From assembly GCA_028687035.1 (NCBI GenBank), contig JAQUAX010000003.1, forward strand, positions 62,001 to 126,000: a stretch of DNA of 64,000 nt. The letters are read 5' to 3'. Position 1 is the stretch's first letter; every line of letters begins with the position of its first letter. A model generated the notes under the pieces. That model had not been told where the DNA came from. It was given only the letters and a program-made list of their open reading frames with translations, and searched no databases. Positions 1 to 6,909 of this stretch are shown in pieces. Made by a program: the position numbers and the translations under genes. This DNA is from Dechloromonas sp. GTDB lineage: Bacteria > Pseudomonadota > Gammaproteobacteria > Burkholderiales > Rhodocyclaceae.

Positions 1-1
1 G

Positions 2-565
2 GACATGATGGCGCTGGTCCGCGCCGGACGCTTCCGGCTCGACCTCTACTACCGGCTCAACGTGATCCCGATCCGGCTGCCGGCGCTGCGCGAGCGGCCG
101 GGCGACATCCGGCTGCTGGTTCGCCATTTCCTGTCCCAGCTGAACCAGCGCCACCAGCGCAACGTCGCGATCGCGCCGGCCGCGCTGTCCAGCCTGGTGT
201 CCTACCCCTGGCCCGGCAACATCCGGCAGCTCTACAACGTCTGCGAACGCATCGTGCTGCTGTCGCGCAGCGACGAGATCGACGAGGCGACCGTCGATTA
301 CGTGCTGGTCACCGAGGCCCAGGGCCAGCCGCTCGAGGTGCTCGCGCCGCCGGCGCTGCCGGCCGCGGCGCCCGAGCCGGCGGCGGGGGCGGTGCGCGGC
401 TACCAGCCGGTCGGCGCCGGCGAGCGGGAGCAGATCGCCGCCGCGCTGCTCGCCCACGGCGGCAACAAGTCGCGCACCGCGAAGGCGCTGAACCTGACGC
501 TGCGCCAGCTGACCTACCGGATCCAGGTGCTCGGCATCGCGATCCCGCCAAAGAACAAAGTGTGA
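2..565 (+). CDS. sigma-54-dependent transcriptional activator, C-terminal part (5' end outside window)
   Basis: Only the last ~187 residues are in the window; the frame is open to the left edge. The visible part begins inside the AAA+ sigma-54 interaction domain (FRLDLYYRLNVIPIRLPALR, the hallmark sensor II side of NtrC-type activators) and ends in a Fis-type helix-turn-helix (GGNKSRTAKALNLTLRQLTY). An Ala/Pro-rich linker lies between them. Such proteins bind upstream enhancers and hydrolyse ATP to open sigma-54 promoters. A consensus -24/-12 promoter and a perfect inverted repeat lie just downstream, so this protein is the obvious activator of the following cassette (inference). The sensory N-terminal domain is not visible, so the signal is unknown. 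Confidence 0.95.
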   Translation, partial: DMMALVRAGRFRLDLYYRLNVIPIRLPALRERPGDIRLLVRHFLSQLNQRHQRNVAIAPAALSSLVSYPWPGNIRQLYNVCERIVLLSRSDEIDEATVDYVLVTEAQGQPLEVLAPPALPAAAPEPAAGAVRGYQPVGAGEREQIAAALLAHGGNKSRTAKALNLTLRQLTYRIQVLGIAIPPKNKV

Positions 566-581
566 ACAATTTGCTTACTCA

Positions 582-597
582 TTGTGCACCTGCACAA
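582..597. promoter_or_regulatory. inverted repeat, probable enhancer (UAS) for the upstream sigma-54 activator
   Basis: TTGTGCA-CC-TGCACAA is a perfect 7-bp inverted repeat with a 2-bp spacer. It lies about 47 bp upstream of the -24 element, directly after the activator gene. The position and symmetry fit a binding site for the Fis-type helix-turn-helix encoded just upstream; this is inference. Confidence 0.6.
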
Positions 598-643
598 AAG
601 CGTGCTGCGTTGCAAATCGCTGATTCATAAGGATTGTTGCTGC

Positions 644-660
644 TGGCACAGGCATTGCAA
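644..660 (+). promoter_or_regulatory. sigma-54 (-24/-12) promoter of the flavoprotein/cyanase cassette
   Basis: TGGCAC-AGGCA-TTGCAA matches the sigma-54 consensus TGGCAC-N5-TTGCW at every conserved position with correct spacing. Transcription should start near 670, leaving a ~45-nt leader before the ATG at 715. Confidence 0.88.
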
Positions 661-714
661 TAGATCGACTGAACCCGCCATTCGGGCCCCGCCCAACCGT
701 TCAGGAGATTGCCG

Positions 715-1902
715 ATGTCAACCGCCACCCTCGATACCCCGATCCCGGCGCACCCCTGCGCCGCCCTTCCCGCCGCCGATGCGGCATCCGGCGACGGCCT
801 GGCCGCCGTGCGCAGCGCGATCGCCGCCCACCTGGTTCCCAAGGTCGTCGATGTCGACCTGAAGGCCGAATATCCCGAGGGCTTCCTGCGCGCCCTCGGC
901 CAGGCCGGCGGCTTCCGCGGCGCCGTCGAGCCGGCCTACGGCGGCAACGGCCTGGGCATGAAGCACGTCGTCCAGGTCATGGAGGAGGTCGCCCGCGAAT
1001 GCCTGTCCAGCGCCTTCCTGGTCTGGTGCCAGACGGCCTGCGCCCGCTACATCCAGCTGTCCGGCAACGACTGGCTGAAGAAGCAGTTCCTGCCGTCGAT
1101 CGCCGCCGGCGAACTGCTCGCCGGCACCGGCCTGTCGAACACCGTGAAATCCTGCGACACCATCGAGGACTACCGCCTGTCCGCCAGGCGCGTCGAGGGC
1201 GGCTACGTGATCAACGGCGTGCTGCCCTGGGTTTCCAACCTCGGCCCGAGCCACGTCTTCACGACCGGCTGCCCGGTCGTCGGCGAGGACGGCAAGCTGG
1301 TCTTCGTGCTCGTCGATTGCGCGCAGGCCGGCTTCAAACTGGTCGATTGCGCGCACTTCGTCGGCCTCGACGGCACCCGGACGCTGGCCTGCCATTTCAA
1401 GGAAAGCTTCGTTCCGGACAGCATGGTGCTGGCCCACCCGAGCGAATCCGAGGCCTACGTGAAGCGCATCAAGCCGGCGATGATCCATGCGCAGATGGGC
1501 ATGGGGCTGGGCCTGATCGACGCCTGCTGCAAGCTGATGCACCAGTCCAACCGGACGCTGGCCCACGTCAACCAGTACCTCGACGACCAGGTCGAGACCA
1601 TCGAGGCCGCGCTGGCCGGCGCCCGCGCCGCGGTCTACGAGATCGCCGACGAGCTGAGCGAAGGCGCCGGCAGCGAACGCACGCTGGACATCCTGAAGCT
1701 GCGCCTGGCCGGCGGCGAACTGTCGCTGCGCGCCGCCAACGCCGCGATGCTGCACCAGGGCGCCAAGGGCTACCTGGTCCGCAACCCGGCCCAGCGCCGG
1801 CTGCGCGAGGCCTACTTCATCGCCATCGTGACGCCGGCCACCAAGCACCTGCGCCGCGAGATCGCCCGCATCGAGGGCGGTCATGCCTGCAGCGGCATGT
1901 GA
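715..1902 (+). CDS. acyl-CoA dehydrogenase-fold flavoprotein lacking the canonical catalytic Glu
   Basis: This 395-residue protein has the three-domain acyl-CoA dehydrogenase (ACAD) layout, with a central flavin region (GTGLSNTVKS) and a C-terminal helical domain. The start at 715 is preceded by AGGAGA at good spacing; a TTG at 709 abuts the SD and is unlikely. In true ACADs the C-terminal motif I-Y-E-G-T carries the catalytic base. Here the aligned stretch reads IVTPATKHLRREIAR, placing Thr373 at the Glu position. That argues against classical acyl-CoA dehydrogenation. Relatives of this fold act as flavin monooxygenases or oxidases (DszC, nitroalkane oxidase). The next gene is a rubredoxin, suggesting a dedicated electron route. 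The substrate is unknown; the downstream importer and cyanase hint at a small nitrogen compound (inference). Confidence 0.85.
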   Translation: MSTATLDTPIPAHPCAALPAADAASGDGLAAVRSAIAAHLVPKVVDVDLKAEYPEGFLRALGQAGGFRGAVEPAYGGNGLGMKHVVQVMEEVARECLSSAFLVWCQTACARYIQLSGNDWLKKQFLPSIAAGELLAGTGLSNTVKSCDTIEDYRLSARRVEGGYVINGVLPWVSNLGPSHVFTTGCPVVGEDGKLVFVLVDCAQAGFKLVDCAHFVGLDGTRTLACHFKESFVPDSMVLAHPSESEAYVKRIKPAMIHAQMGMGLGLIDACCKLMHQSNRTLAHVNQYLDDQVETIEAALAGARAAVYEIADELSEGAGSERTLDILKLRLAGGELSLRAANAAMLHQGAKGYLVRNPAQRRLREAYFIAIVTPATKHLRREIARIEGGHACSGM

Positions 1903-1920
1903 GACGGAAGGAGAAACGCG

Positions 1921-2103
1921 ATGACGACGACCGTCCAGACGACCCAGTGGATCTGCAAGGTCTGCAACTGGGTGTACGACGAGGCCCTCGGCGACCCGGA
2001 GCACGGCCTGCCGGCCGGCACCGCGTTCGCCGACATTCCGGACGACTGGTACTGCCCGGAATGCGGCGTCACCAAGGCCGATTTCGAACCGCTGGAATTC
2101 TGA
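1921..2103 (+). CDS. rubredoxin
   Basis: A 60-residue one-iron electron carrier with the four Fe-ligating cysteines in two knuckles: C12-x2-C15 (ICKVCNW) and C45-x2-C48 (WYCPECG). The rest matches AlkG-type rubredoxins (YDEALGDPEHGLPAGT, DDWYCPECGVTKADFE). A strong GGAAGGAG ribosome-binding site lies 7 bp before the ATG, and the gene follows the flavoprotein after 18 bp. A rubredoxin reductase-like gene ends the same cassette at 6910-8055, so the likely flow is NAD(P)H to reductase to rubredoxin to the ACAD-fold enzyme or another acceptor (inference). Confidence 0.97.
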   Translation: MTTTVQTTQWICKVCNWVYDEALGDPEHGLPAGTAFADIPDDWYCPECGVTKADFEPLEF

Positions 2104-2267
2104 AATGGTGAGCCACGTCCCGAACTCGCACCACGGCGGTGCCCCGCTCTCCGGGAACCACCGCGGTGGACCGGCGGAAAACGGCCAAAACCGGCCGTCG
2201 ACCGCGACGGACGCGCCAGGAACGATTGCTGCATAGCAACACGCATTCAAAACAAAAGGAGCTGACC
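2104..2267. other. 164-bp intergenic with three possible hairpins between rubredoxin and importer genes
   Basis: It contains GCACC-N5-GGTGC (about 2128-2142), the 12-bp palindrome CCACCGCGGTGG (2158-2169) and a GGCC/GGCC stem near 2187. No T-tract follows, so these look more like mRNA-processing or partial attenuation elements than a terminator. No separate promoter was recognised. Confidence 0.4.
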
Positions 2268-3611
2268 ATGTCTCTGCACGACCCCTTCGACCCCAACAGC
2301 CAACTGACCACCTGCAGCTGCGGCCGCCATGCGTCGCAGGCCGAGCACGACCTGGCCGAGGTCGACGCGCTGAACCAGCGCGTCATCCAGTCCACGGTGA
2401 TGCGCGCGCTGTTCCCGCAGGATGCCGAGCGCCGGCGCTTCCTGCGCTCGGTCGGCGCCTCGACCGCCTGGGCGGCGATCTCGTCGCTGATCCCCTTCGG
2501 CGCGCTGGAAGCCATGGCCCAGGAAAAGGGCAGCCTCGAGAAGAAAGACCTCAAGGTCGGCTTCATCCCGATCACCTGCGCCAGCCCGCTGATCATGGCC
2601 GACCCGCTGGGCTTCTACAAGAAGGAAGGCCTGAACGTCAGCATGATGAAGACCGCGGGCTGGGCGCTGATCCGCGACAAGGTCATCAACAAGGAATACG
2701 ACGCGTCGCACATGCTGGCCCCGATGCCGCTGGCGATCTCGATGGGCGTCGGCTCCAACGTCGCGCCGACCAATGTGATGACCATCCAGAACGTCAACGG
2801 CCAGGCGATCACGCTGGCGATGAAGCACAAGGACAAGCGCGACCCGAAGCAGTGGAAGGGCTTCAAGTTCGCGATCCCGTTCGAATTCTCGATGCACAAC
2901 TTCCTGCTCCGCTACTACCTGGCCGAGCACGGCCTGAACCCGGACACCGACGTCCAGCTGCGCGTCGTGCCGCCGCCGGAAATGGTCGCCAACCTGCGCG
3001 CCGGCAACATCGACGGCTTCCTCGGCCCCGATCCGGTCAACCAGCGCGCGGTGTTCGACGAGGTGGGCTTCATCCACATCCTGTCGCGCGAAATCTGGGA
3101 CGGCCACCCGTGCTGCTCCTTCGCGGTGCCGAACGAATTCATCCAGCAGAACCCGAACAGCTTCGCGGCGCTGTACCGCGCGATCCTGAAGTCGGCGGCG
3201 ATGGCCCGCGACCCGAAGAACCGGCCGATCATGGCCGAGGTGCTGGCCCCGGCCAACTACCTGAACCAGCCGAAGGCGGTGCTCGAGCAGGTGCTGACCG
3301 GCAAGTTCGCCGACGGCCTGGGCAATGTCCGCAACGTGCCGGAGCGCGTCGATTACGACCCCTTCCCGTGGTACTCGATGGCCTACTGGATCCTGTCGCA
3401 GATGAAGCGCTGGGGCTACGTGAAGGGCGATGTCCGCTACAAGGATATCGCCGAGAAGGTCTACCTGCTGACCGACGCCCGCAAGCACATGACCGAGCTC
3501 GGCCTGAACCCGCCGAAGGAGAACATGAAGAAGTTCAAGGTCATGGGCAAGGAGTTCGACCCCGCCAGGGCCGACGCCTACGTCAACAGCTTCGCGATCC
3601 GCAAGGCCTGA
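2268..3611 (+). CDS. NrtA/CmpA-family ABC transporter substrate-binding protein (probable cyanate or related anion)
   Basis: This 447-residue protein belongs to the NitT/TauT importer class whose members bind nitrate, bicarbonate, cyanate or sulfonates. The ATG at 2268 follows AAAGGAG; upstream in-frame codons have no ribosome-binding site. The N-terminal ~85 residues hold a cysteine pair (TTCSCGRH) and a twin-arginine-like stretch (ERRRFLRSVGAS) before a hydrophobic run, so Tat export is plausible. The mature part begins KKDLKVGFIPITCASPLIMA, typical of the family. It is followed by permease, ATPase and cyanase genes, the order seen in cyanobacterial cynABDS, so cyanate is the best substrate guess (inference). 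Confidence 0.88.
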   Translation: MSLHDPFDPNSQLTTCSCGRHASQAEHDLAEVDALNQRVIQSTVMRALFPQDAERRRFLRSVGASTAWAAISSLIPFGALEAMAQEKGSLEKKDLKVGFIPITCASPLIMADPLGFYKKEGLNVSMMKTAGWALIRDKVINKEYDASHMLAPMPLAISMGVGSNVAPTNVMTIQNVNGQAITLAMKHKDKRDPKQWKGFKFAIPFEFSMHNFLLRYYLAEHGLNPDTDVQLRVVPPPEMVANLRAGNIDGFLGPDPVNQRAVFDEVGFIHILSREIWDGHPCCSFAVPNEFIQQNPNSFAALYRAILKSAAMARDPKNRPIMAEVLAPANYLNQPKAVLEQVLTGKFADGLGNVRNVPERVDYDPFPWYSMAYWILSQMKRWGYVKGDVRYKDIAEKVYLLTDARKHMTELGLNPPKENMKKFKVMGKEFDPARADAYVNSFAIRKA

Positions 3612-3621
3612 GGAGTCCGCC

Positions 3622-4464
3622 ATGTTCAGCAAACAAGCACTGAAGGCGGGGCTGATCTCGCTGCTGATCTTCCTGGCCTTCGTCGGCGCCTGGTCGCTGG
3701 CGACGCACCAGAAGGAGGGTCCGGCGGCGACCGGCGCCGACGCCGAGTACGCGGCGCTGATGGGCAAGGGAGCCGAGAAATCGAGCGGCTTCCCGCCGCC
3801 CTCCAAGGTCGCCGAATCCTTCGTCACCTACCTGGCGGATCCGTTCTACGACAAGGGGCCGAACGACAAGGGCGTCGGCATCCAGCTTGCCCACTCGCTG
3901 GCCCGCGTCGGCGTCGGCTTCCTGCTCGCGGTCGCCGTCGCGCTGCCGCTCGGCTTCGCGATCGGGATGTCGCCGCTGCTGCTGCAGGCCTTCAACCCCT
4001 TCATCCAGATCCTCAAGCCGATCTCGCCGCTCGCCTGGATGCCGCTGGCCCTGTACAGCCTGAAGGACTCCGACATCTCCGGCATCTTCGTGATCTTCAT
4101 CTGCTCGCTGTGGCCGATGCTGATCAACACCGCCTTCGGTGTCGCCTCGGTCCGCCGCGACTGGATCAACGTCGCCCGGACGCTGGAAGTCGGCCCGCTG
4201 CGCAAGGCCTTCCTGGTCATCCTGCCGGCCGCCGCGCCGACCATCCTGACCGGCATGCGGATCTCGATGGGCATCGCGTGGCTGGTCATCGTCGCCGCCG
4301 AGATGCTGGTCGGCGGCACCGGCATCGGCTACTTCGTCTGGAACGAGTGGAACAACCTGGCGCTGCCCAACGTGATCTTCGCGGTGGTCATGATCGGCCT
4401 GGTCGGCATGCTCCTCGATCAACTGTTCGGCGTGCTGCAGAAGCTCGTCACCTACCGGGAGTAA
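3622..4464 (+). CDS. NitT/TauT-type ABC transporter permease
   Basis: A 280-residue inner-membrane permease of the NrtB/SsuC/TauC type with an N-terminal TM segment, a periplasmic loop and about five further TM helices. The EAA-like cytoplasmic loop is at the expected place (ASVRRDWINVARTLEVG, then LPAAAPTILTGMRISMGIAW). It starts 10 bp after the binding-protein gene with GAGGAG overlapping that gene's stop, so it is translationally coupled. It would form the membrane channel for the solute captured by the preceding protein. Confidence 0.93.
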   Translation: MFSKQALKAGLISLLIFLAFVGAWSLATHQKEGPAATGADAEYAALMGKGAEKSSGFPPPSKVAESFVTYLADPFYDKGPNDKGVGIQLAHSLARVGVGFLLAVAVALPLGFAIGMSPLLLQAFNPFIQILKPISPLAWMPLALYSLKDSDISGIFVIFICSLWPMLINTAFGVASVRRDWINVARTLEVGPLRKAFLVILPAAAPTILTGMRISMGIAWLVIVAAEMLVGGTGIGYFVWNEWNNLALPNVIFAVVMIGLVGMLLDQLFGVLQKLVTYRE

Positions 4465-4469
4465 GCGCC

Positions 4470-5381
4470 ATGAGCACCCGTTTCCTCAGCGTCGAAGGCC
4501 TGAAGAAGGCCTACCCCGGGAGTTCCACCCCGGTCTTCGAGAACATCCACTTCGGCATCGAGCAGGGCGAGTTCGTCTGCATCATCGGCCACTCCGGCTG
4601 CGGCAAGACGACCATCCTGAATGTGCTGGCCGGCCTCGAGGAGGCCAGCGCCGGCGGCGTCATCATGGACGGCCGCGAGATTTCCGGCCCCAGCCTGGAC
4701 CGCGGCGTCGTCTTCCAGAGCCATGCGCTGATGCCGTGGATGACGGTGCTCGGCAACGTCGCCTTCGCCGTCAAGTCGAAGTGGCCGGACTGGCCCAAGG
4801 TCAAGATCGAGGCGCACAGCACGCGCTACCTCGAGATGGTCGGCCTCGGCCACGCGATCCACAAAAAGCCGGCCGAACTGTCCGGCGGCATGAAGCAGCG
4901 CGTCGGCATCGCCCGCGCCTTCGCGATCCAGCCCAAGATGCTGCTGCTCGACGAACCCTTCGGCGCGCTCGACGCGCTGACCCGCGGCACGATCCAGGAC
5001 GAGCTGCTGAAGATCGTCCAGGCCACGCACCAGACGGTGTTCATGATCACCCACGACGTCGACGAGGCGATCCTGCTCGCCGACAAGGTGATCCTGATGA
5101 GCAACGGTCCGCTGGCCAAGATCGCCGAAATCGTCGAGATCACGATGCCGCGCGACCGGACGCGCGCCGAAATGCACCACGACCCGCAGTTCTACCGGAT
5201 CCGCAACCACCTGGTCGATTTCCTGGTGAACCGCTCGAAGGACTACGCCGGCAGCGACGCCGCCGTGCTGCACGACGCGAAGCACCCGCCGGTCGTCCGG
5301 CCCGGCTTGATCGCCGGCGAGGCGCTGGACGACGATGCGCCCCGCCCGTCCCGTCAGCTGAAACAGGTCGTCAATCAATAA
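4470..5381 (+). CDS. NitT/TauT-type ABC transporter ATP-binding protein
   Basis: A 303-residue ATPase with Walker A (GHSGCGKTT), Q-loop (FQSHALMPWMT), ABC signature (LSGGMKQRV), Walker B (MLLLDEPFGALD) and switch His (MITHDVDEA). It carries a C-terminal extension of ~45 residues rich in Asp and Pro beyond the usual NrtD/SsuB end. It lies 5 bp after the permease and 25 bp before cyanase, completing the importer. Members of this subclass commonly handle nitrate, taurine, sulfonates or cyanate. Confidence 0.94.
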   Translation: MSTRFLSVEGLKKAYPGSSTPVFENIHFGIEQGEFVCIIGHSGCGKTTILNVLAGLEEASAGGVIMDGREISGPSLDRGVVFQSHALMPWMTVLGNVAFAVKSKWPDWPKVKIEAHSTRYLEMVGLGHAIHKKPAELSGGMKQRVGIARAFAIQPKMLLLDEPFGALDALTRGTIQDELLKIVQATHQTVFMITHDVDEAILLADKVILMSNGPLAKIAEIVEITMPRDRTRAEMHHDPQFYRIRNHLVDFLVNRSKDYAGSDAAVLHDAKHPPVVRPGLIAGEALDDDAPRPSRQLKQVVNQ

Positions 5382-5406
5382 ACCCCAACGCTCAGGAGAA
5401 AACACC

Positions 5407-5850
5407 ATGAACCGCAACGACGTCACCGAACTGATCATCGCCGCCAAGGTGAACAAAGGCATCAAGTGGGCCGATGTCGCCGACAAGATCGGCCTGTCCA
5501 AGGAGTGGGTCACCGCCGGCTGTCTCGGCCAGATGACCTTCACCGCCGAGCAGGCCGCAATCCTCGGCGACACCTTCGGCTTGCCCGAGGAAGCCGTCAA
5601 GCTGCTGCAGGTCGTTCCCTACAAGGGCTCGCTGCCGACCTCGGTGCCGACCGATCCGCTGATCTACCGCTTCTACGAGCTGATCAGCGTCTATGGCACG
5701 ACCTTCAAGGAACTGATCCACGAGGAATTCGGCGACGGCATCATGTCCGCGATCGATTTCAAGATGGACCTGCAGCGCGAGCCCAACCCGATGGGCGACC
5801 GCGTCAGCATCACGATGTCCGGCAAGTTCCTGCCGTACAAGACCTACTGA
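5407..5850 (+). CDS. cynS: cyanase (cyanate hydratase)
   Basis: This 147-residue enzyme converts cyanate plus bicarbonate to ammonia and CO2. The catalytic triad known from the E. coli enzyme is present: Arg88 and Glu91 in IYRFYE and Ser114 in GIMSAIDF. The N-terminal part is the typical helical domain. The length is close to the family norm (about 150-156). It is the most securely assigned enzyme of the cassette, follows the ABC importer, and lies under the sigma-54 promoter unless internal starts exist. The job is cyanate use as nitrogen source, detoxification, or both. Confidence 0.97.
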   Translation: MNRNDVTELIIAAKVNKGIKWADVADKIGLSKEWVTAGCLGQMTFTAEQAAILGDTFGLPEEAVKLLQVVPYKGSLPTSVPTDPLIYRFYELISVYGTTFKELIHEEFGDGIMSAIDFKMDLQREPNPMGDRVSITMSGKFLPYKTY

Positions 5851-5859
5851 CCTGATCCC

Positions 5860-5882
5860 GCCCCGCCCAGGCGGGGCCTTTC
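5860..5882 (+). terminator. hairpin after cynS, probable terminator
   Basis: GCCCCGCC-CA-GGCGGGGC is an 8-bp perfect stem followed by CTTTCC. The T-tract is short, so termination may be partial, leaving readthrough to the OsmC gene. Confidence 0.6.
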
Positions 5883-5970
5883 CCAGACCGCCCCGTTTTC
5901 GGCCCGTTCGCCGGGCCAGGGGCAACTCACGCCCGAATTCCGAACTTCCAACTTCCCACAGGAGAACACC

Positions 5971-6513
5971 ATGTCCGAAACCGTCAAAACCTACCTGCGC
6001 CCGATCGACCGCGACGGCCTGCTCAAATTCGCCCAGTCCGGCAAGGAAAACCCGGAACGCCGCGGCACCAACAAGGTGCACACCGTGATGCAGGGCCAGT
6101 TCCGTTCGTGGAGCTTCGTCGGCATCCACAACCCGGTCGTCGTCGACGAGCCGCTGCACCTGTTCGGCGAGAACACCGCGCCGGCCCCGGGCGAGATCGT
6201 GCTGTCGGCGCTCGGCGGCTGCCTGGGCGTCGGCATCACGGCGATCGCGACGCACCGCCAGGTCAAGCTGTCCCGCCTCGAGATCTTCATGGAAGCCGAC
6301 ATCGGCAACACCGCCGCCTGGGGCGCCGGCGGCGCCGAGCGCAAGCCGGAGGAAATGGGCTTCAAGGAAATCCGCGTGAAGGTCGTCATCGAGGGCGACG
6401 CCAGCCAGGAAGAACTGGACGACATCGTGCAGAAGGCCAACTACTACTCGCCGGTCGCCAACACGCTGCGCAACCCGATCCCCTTCACGATCGCCAAGGT
6501 CGACGAGGCCTGA
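5971..6513 (+). CDS. OsmC/Ohr-family protein with one conserved cysteine missing
   Basis: A 180-residue OsmC-fold protein; the ATG at 5971 follows ACAGGAGA. OsmC/Ohr enzymes reduce organic hydroperoxides with two cysteines. The first is present (C84 in SALGGCLGVG). At the second site, normally a Cys in the C-terminal helix motif, the sequence reads KANYYSPVANT, so Ser160 stands in its place. It is therefore probably not a standard two-Cys peroxidase. It is followed after 1 bp by an AhpD-like gene with a real CxxC pair. A one-Cys OsmC cycled by that protein, or a role in sulfur or persulfide transfer, is possible (inference). Confidence 0.85.
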   Translation: MSETVKTYLRPIDRDGLLKFAQSGKENPERRGTNKVHTVMQGQFRSWSFVGIHNPVVVDEPLHLFGENTAPAPGEIVLSALGGCLGVGITAIATHRQVKLSRLEIFMEADIGNTAAWGAGGAERKPEEMGFKEIRVKVVIEGDASQEELDDIVQKANYYSPVANTLRNPIPFTIAKVDEA

Positions 6514-6514
6514 C

Positions 6515-6859
6515 ATGAGCAAATCGTTTTCGGTGATCACCGGGGACGTCTCCAAGGCGCTGGGCAAGCTGCGCAGCGCCATCCCGGAGACGATGAAGGG
6601 CTTCGGCCAGATGTCGCAGGGAGCGCTTGCCGAGGGCGCGGTTTCGGCCCTGCACAAGGAGTTGACCGCGCTGGCGATCGGCGTCGCGTCGCGCTGCGAC
6701 GCCTGCATCGGCTTCCACGTCAAGGCGCTGATCAAGCTCGGCGTCAGCCGCGAGCAGCTGATGGAAACGCTGGCCATCTGCGTCTACATGGGCGGCGGGC
6801 CGACGCTGATGTACGCCGCCGAGGCGGTTCGCGCCTACGAGGAATTCGGCGGCGCCTGA
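6515..6859 (+). CDS. carboxymuconolactone decarboxylase/AhpD-family protein
   Basis: A 114-residue all-helical protein with the AhpD signature: E49 followed by C61-x2-C64 and H68 (SRCDACIGFHVK). AhpD-type members use this redox-active CxxC with proton relay residues to reduce a partner peroxidase. The ATG lies 1 bp after the OsmC stop, so the two are coupled, which suggests they act on the same thiol or peroxide chemistry. The exact substrate cannot be read from sequence. Confidence 0.9.
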   Translation: MSKSFSVITGDVSKALGKLRSAIPETMKGFGQMSQGALAEGAVSALHKELTALAIGVASRCDACIGFHVKALIKLGVSREQLMETLAICVYMGGGPTLMYAAEAVRAYEEFGGA

Positions 6860-6866
6860 GCCCGGG

Positions 6867-6890
6867 GGCCGGCCGCCGCCGGCCTCTTTA
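6867..6890 (+). terminator. hairpin with T-rich tail after the AhpD-like gene
   Basis: GGCCGGC-CGCC-GCCGGCC forms a 7-bp stem followed by TCTTTATTT, a moderate intrinsic terminator between the AhpD-like and reductase genes. Confidence 0.6.
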
Positions 6891-6909
6891 TTTCACGACG
6901 AGGCAGACC

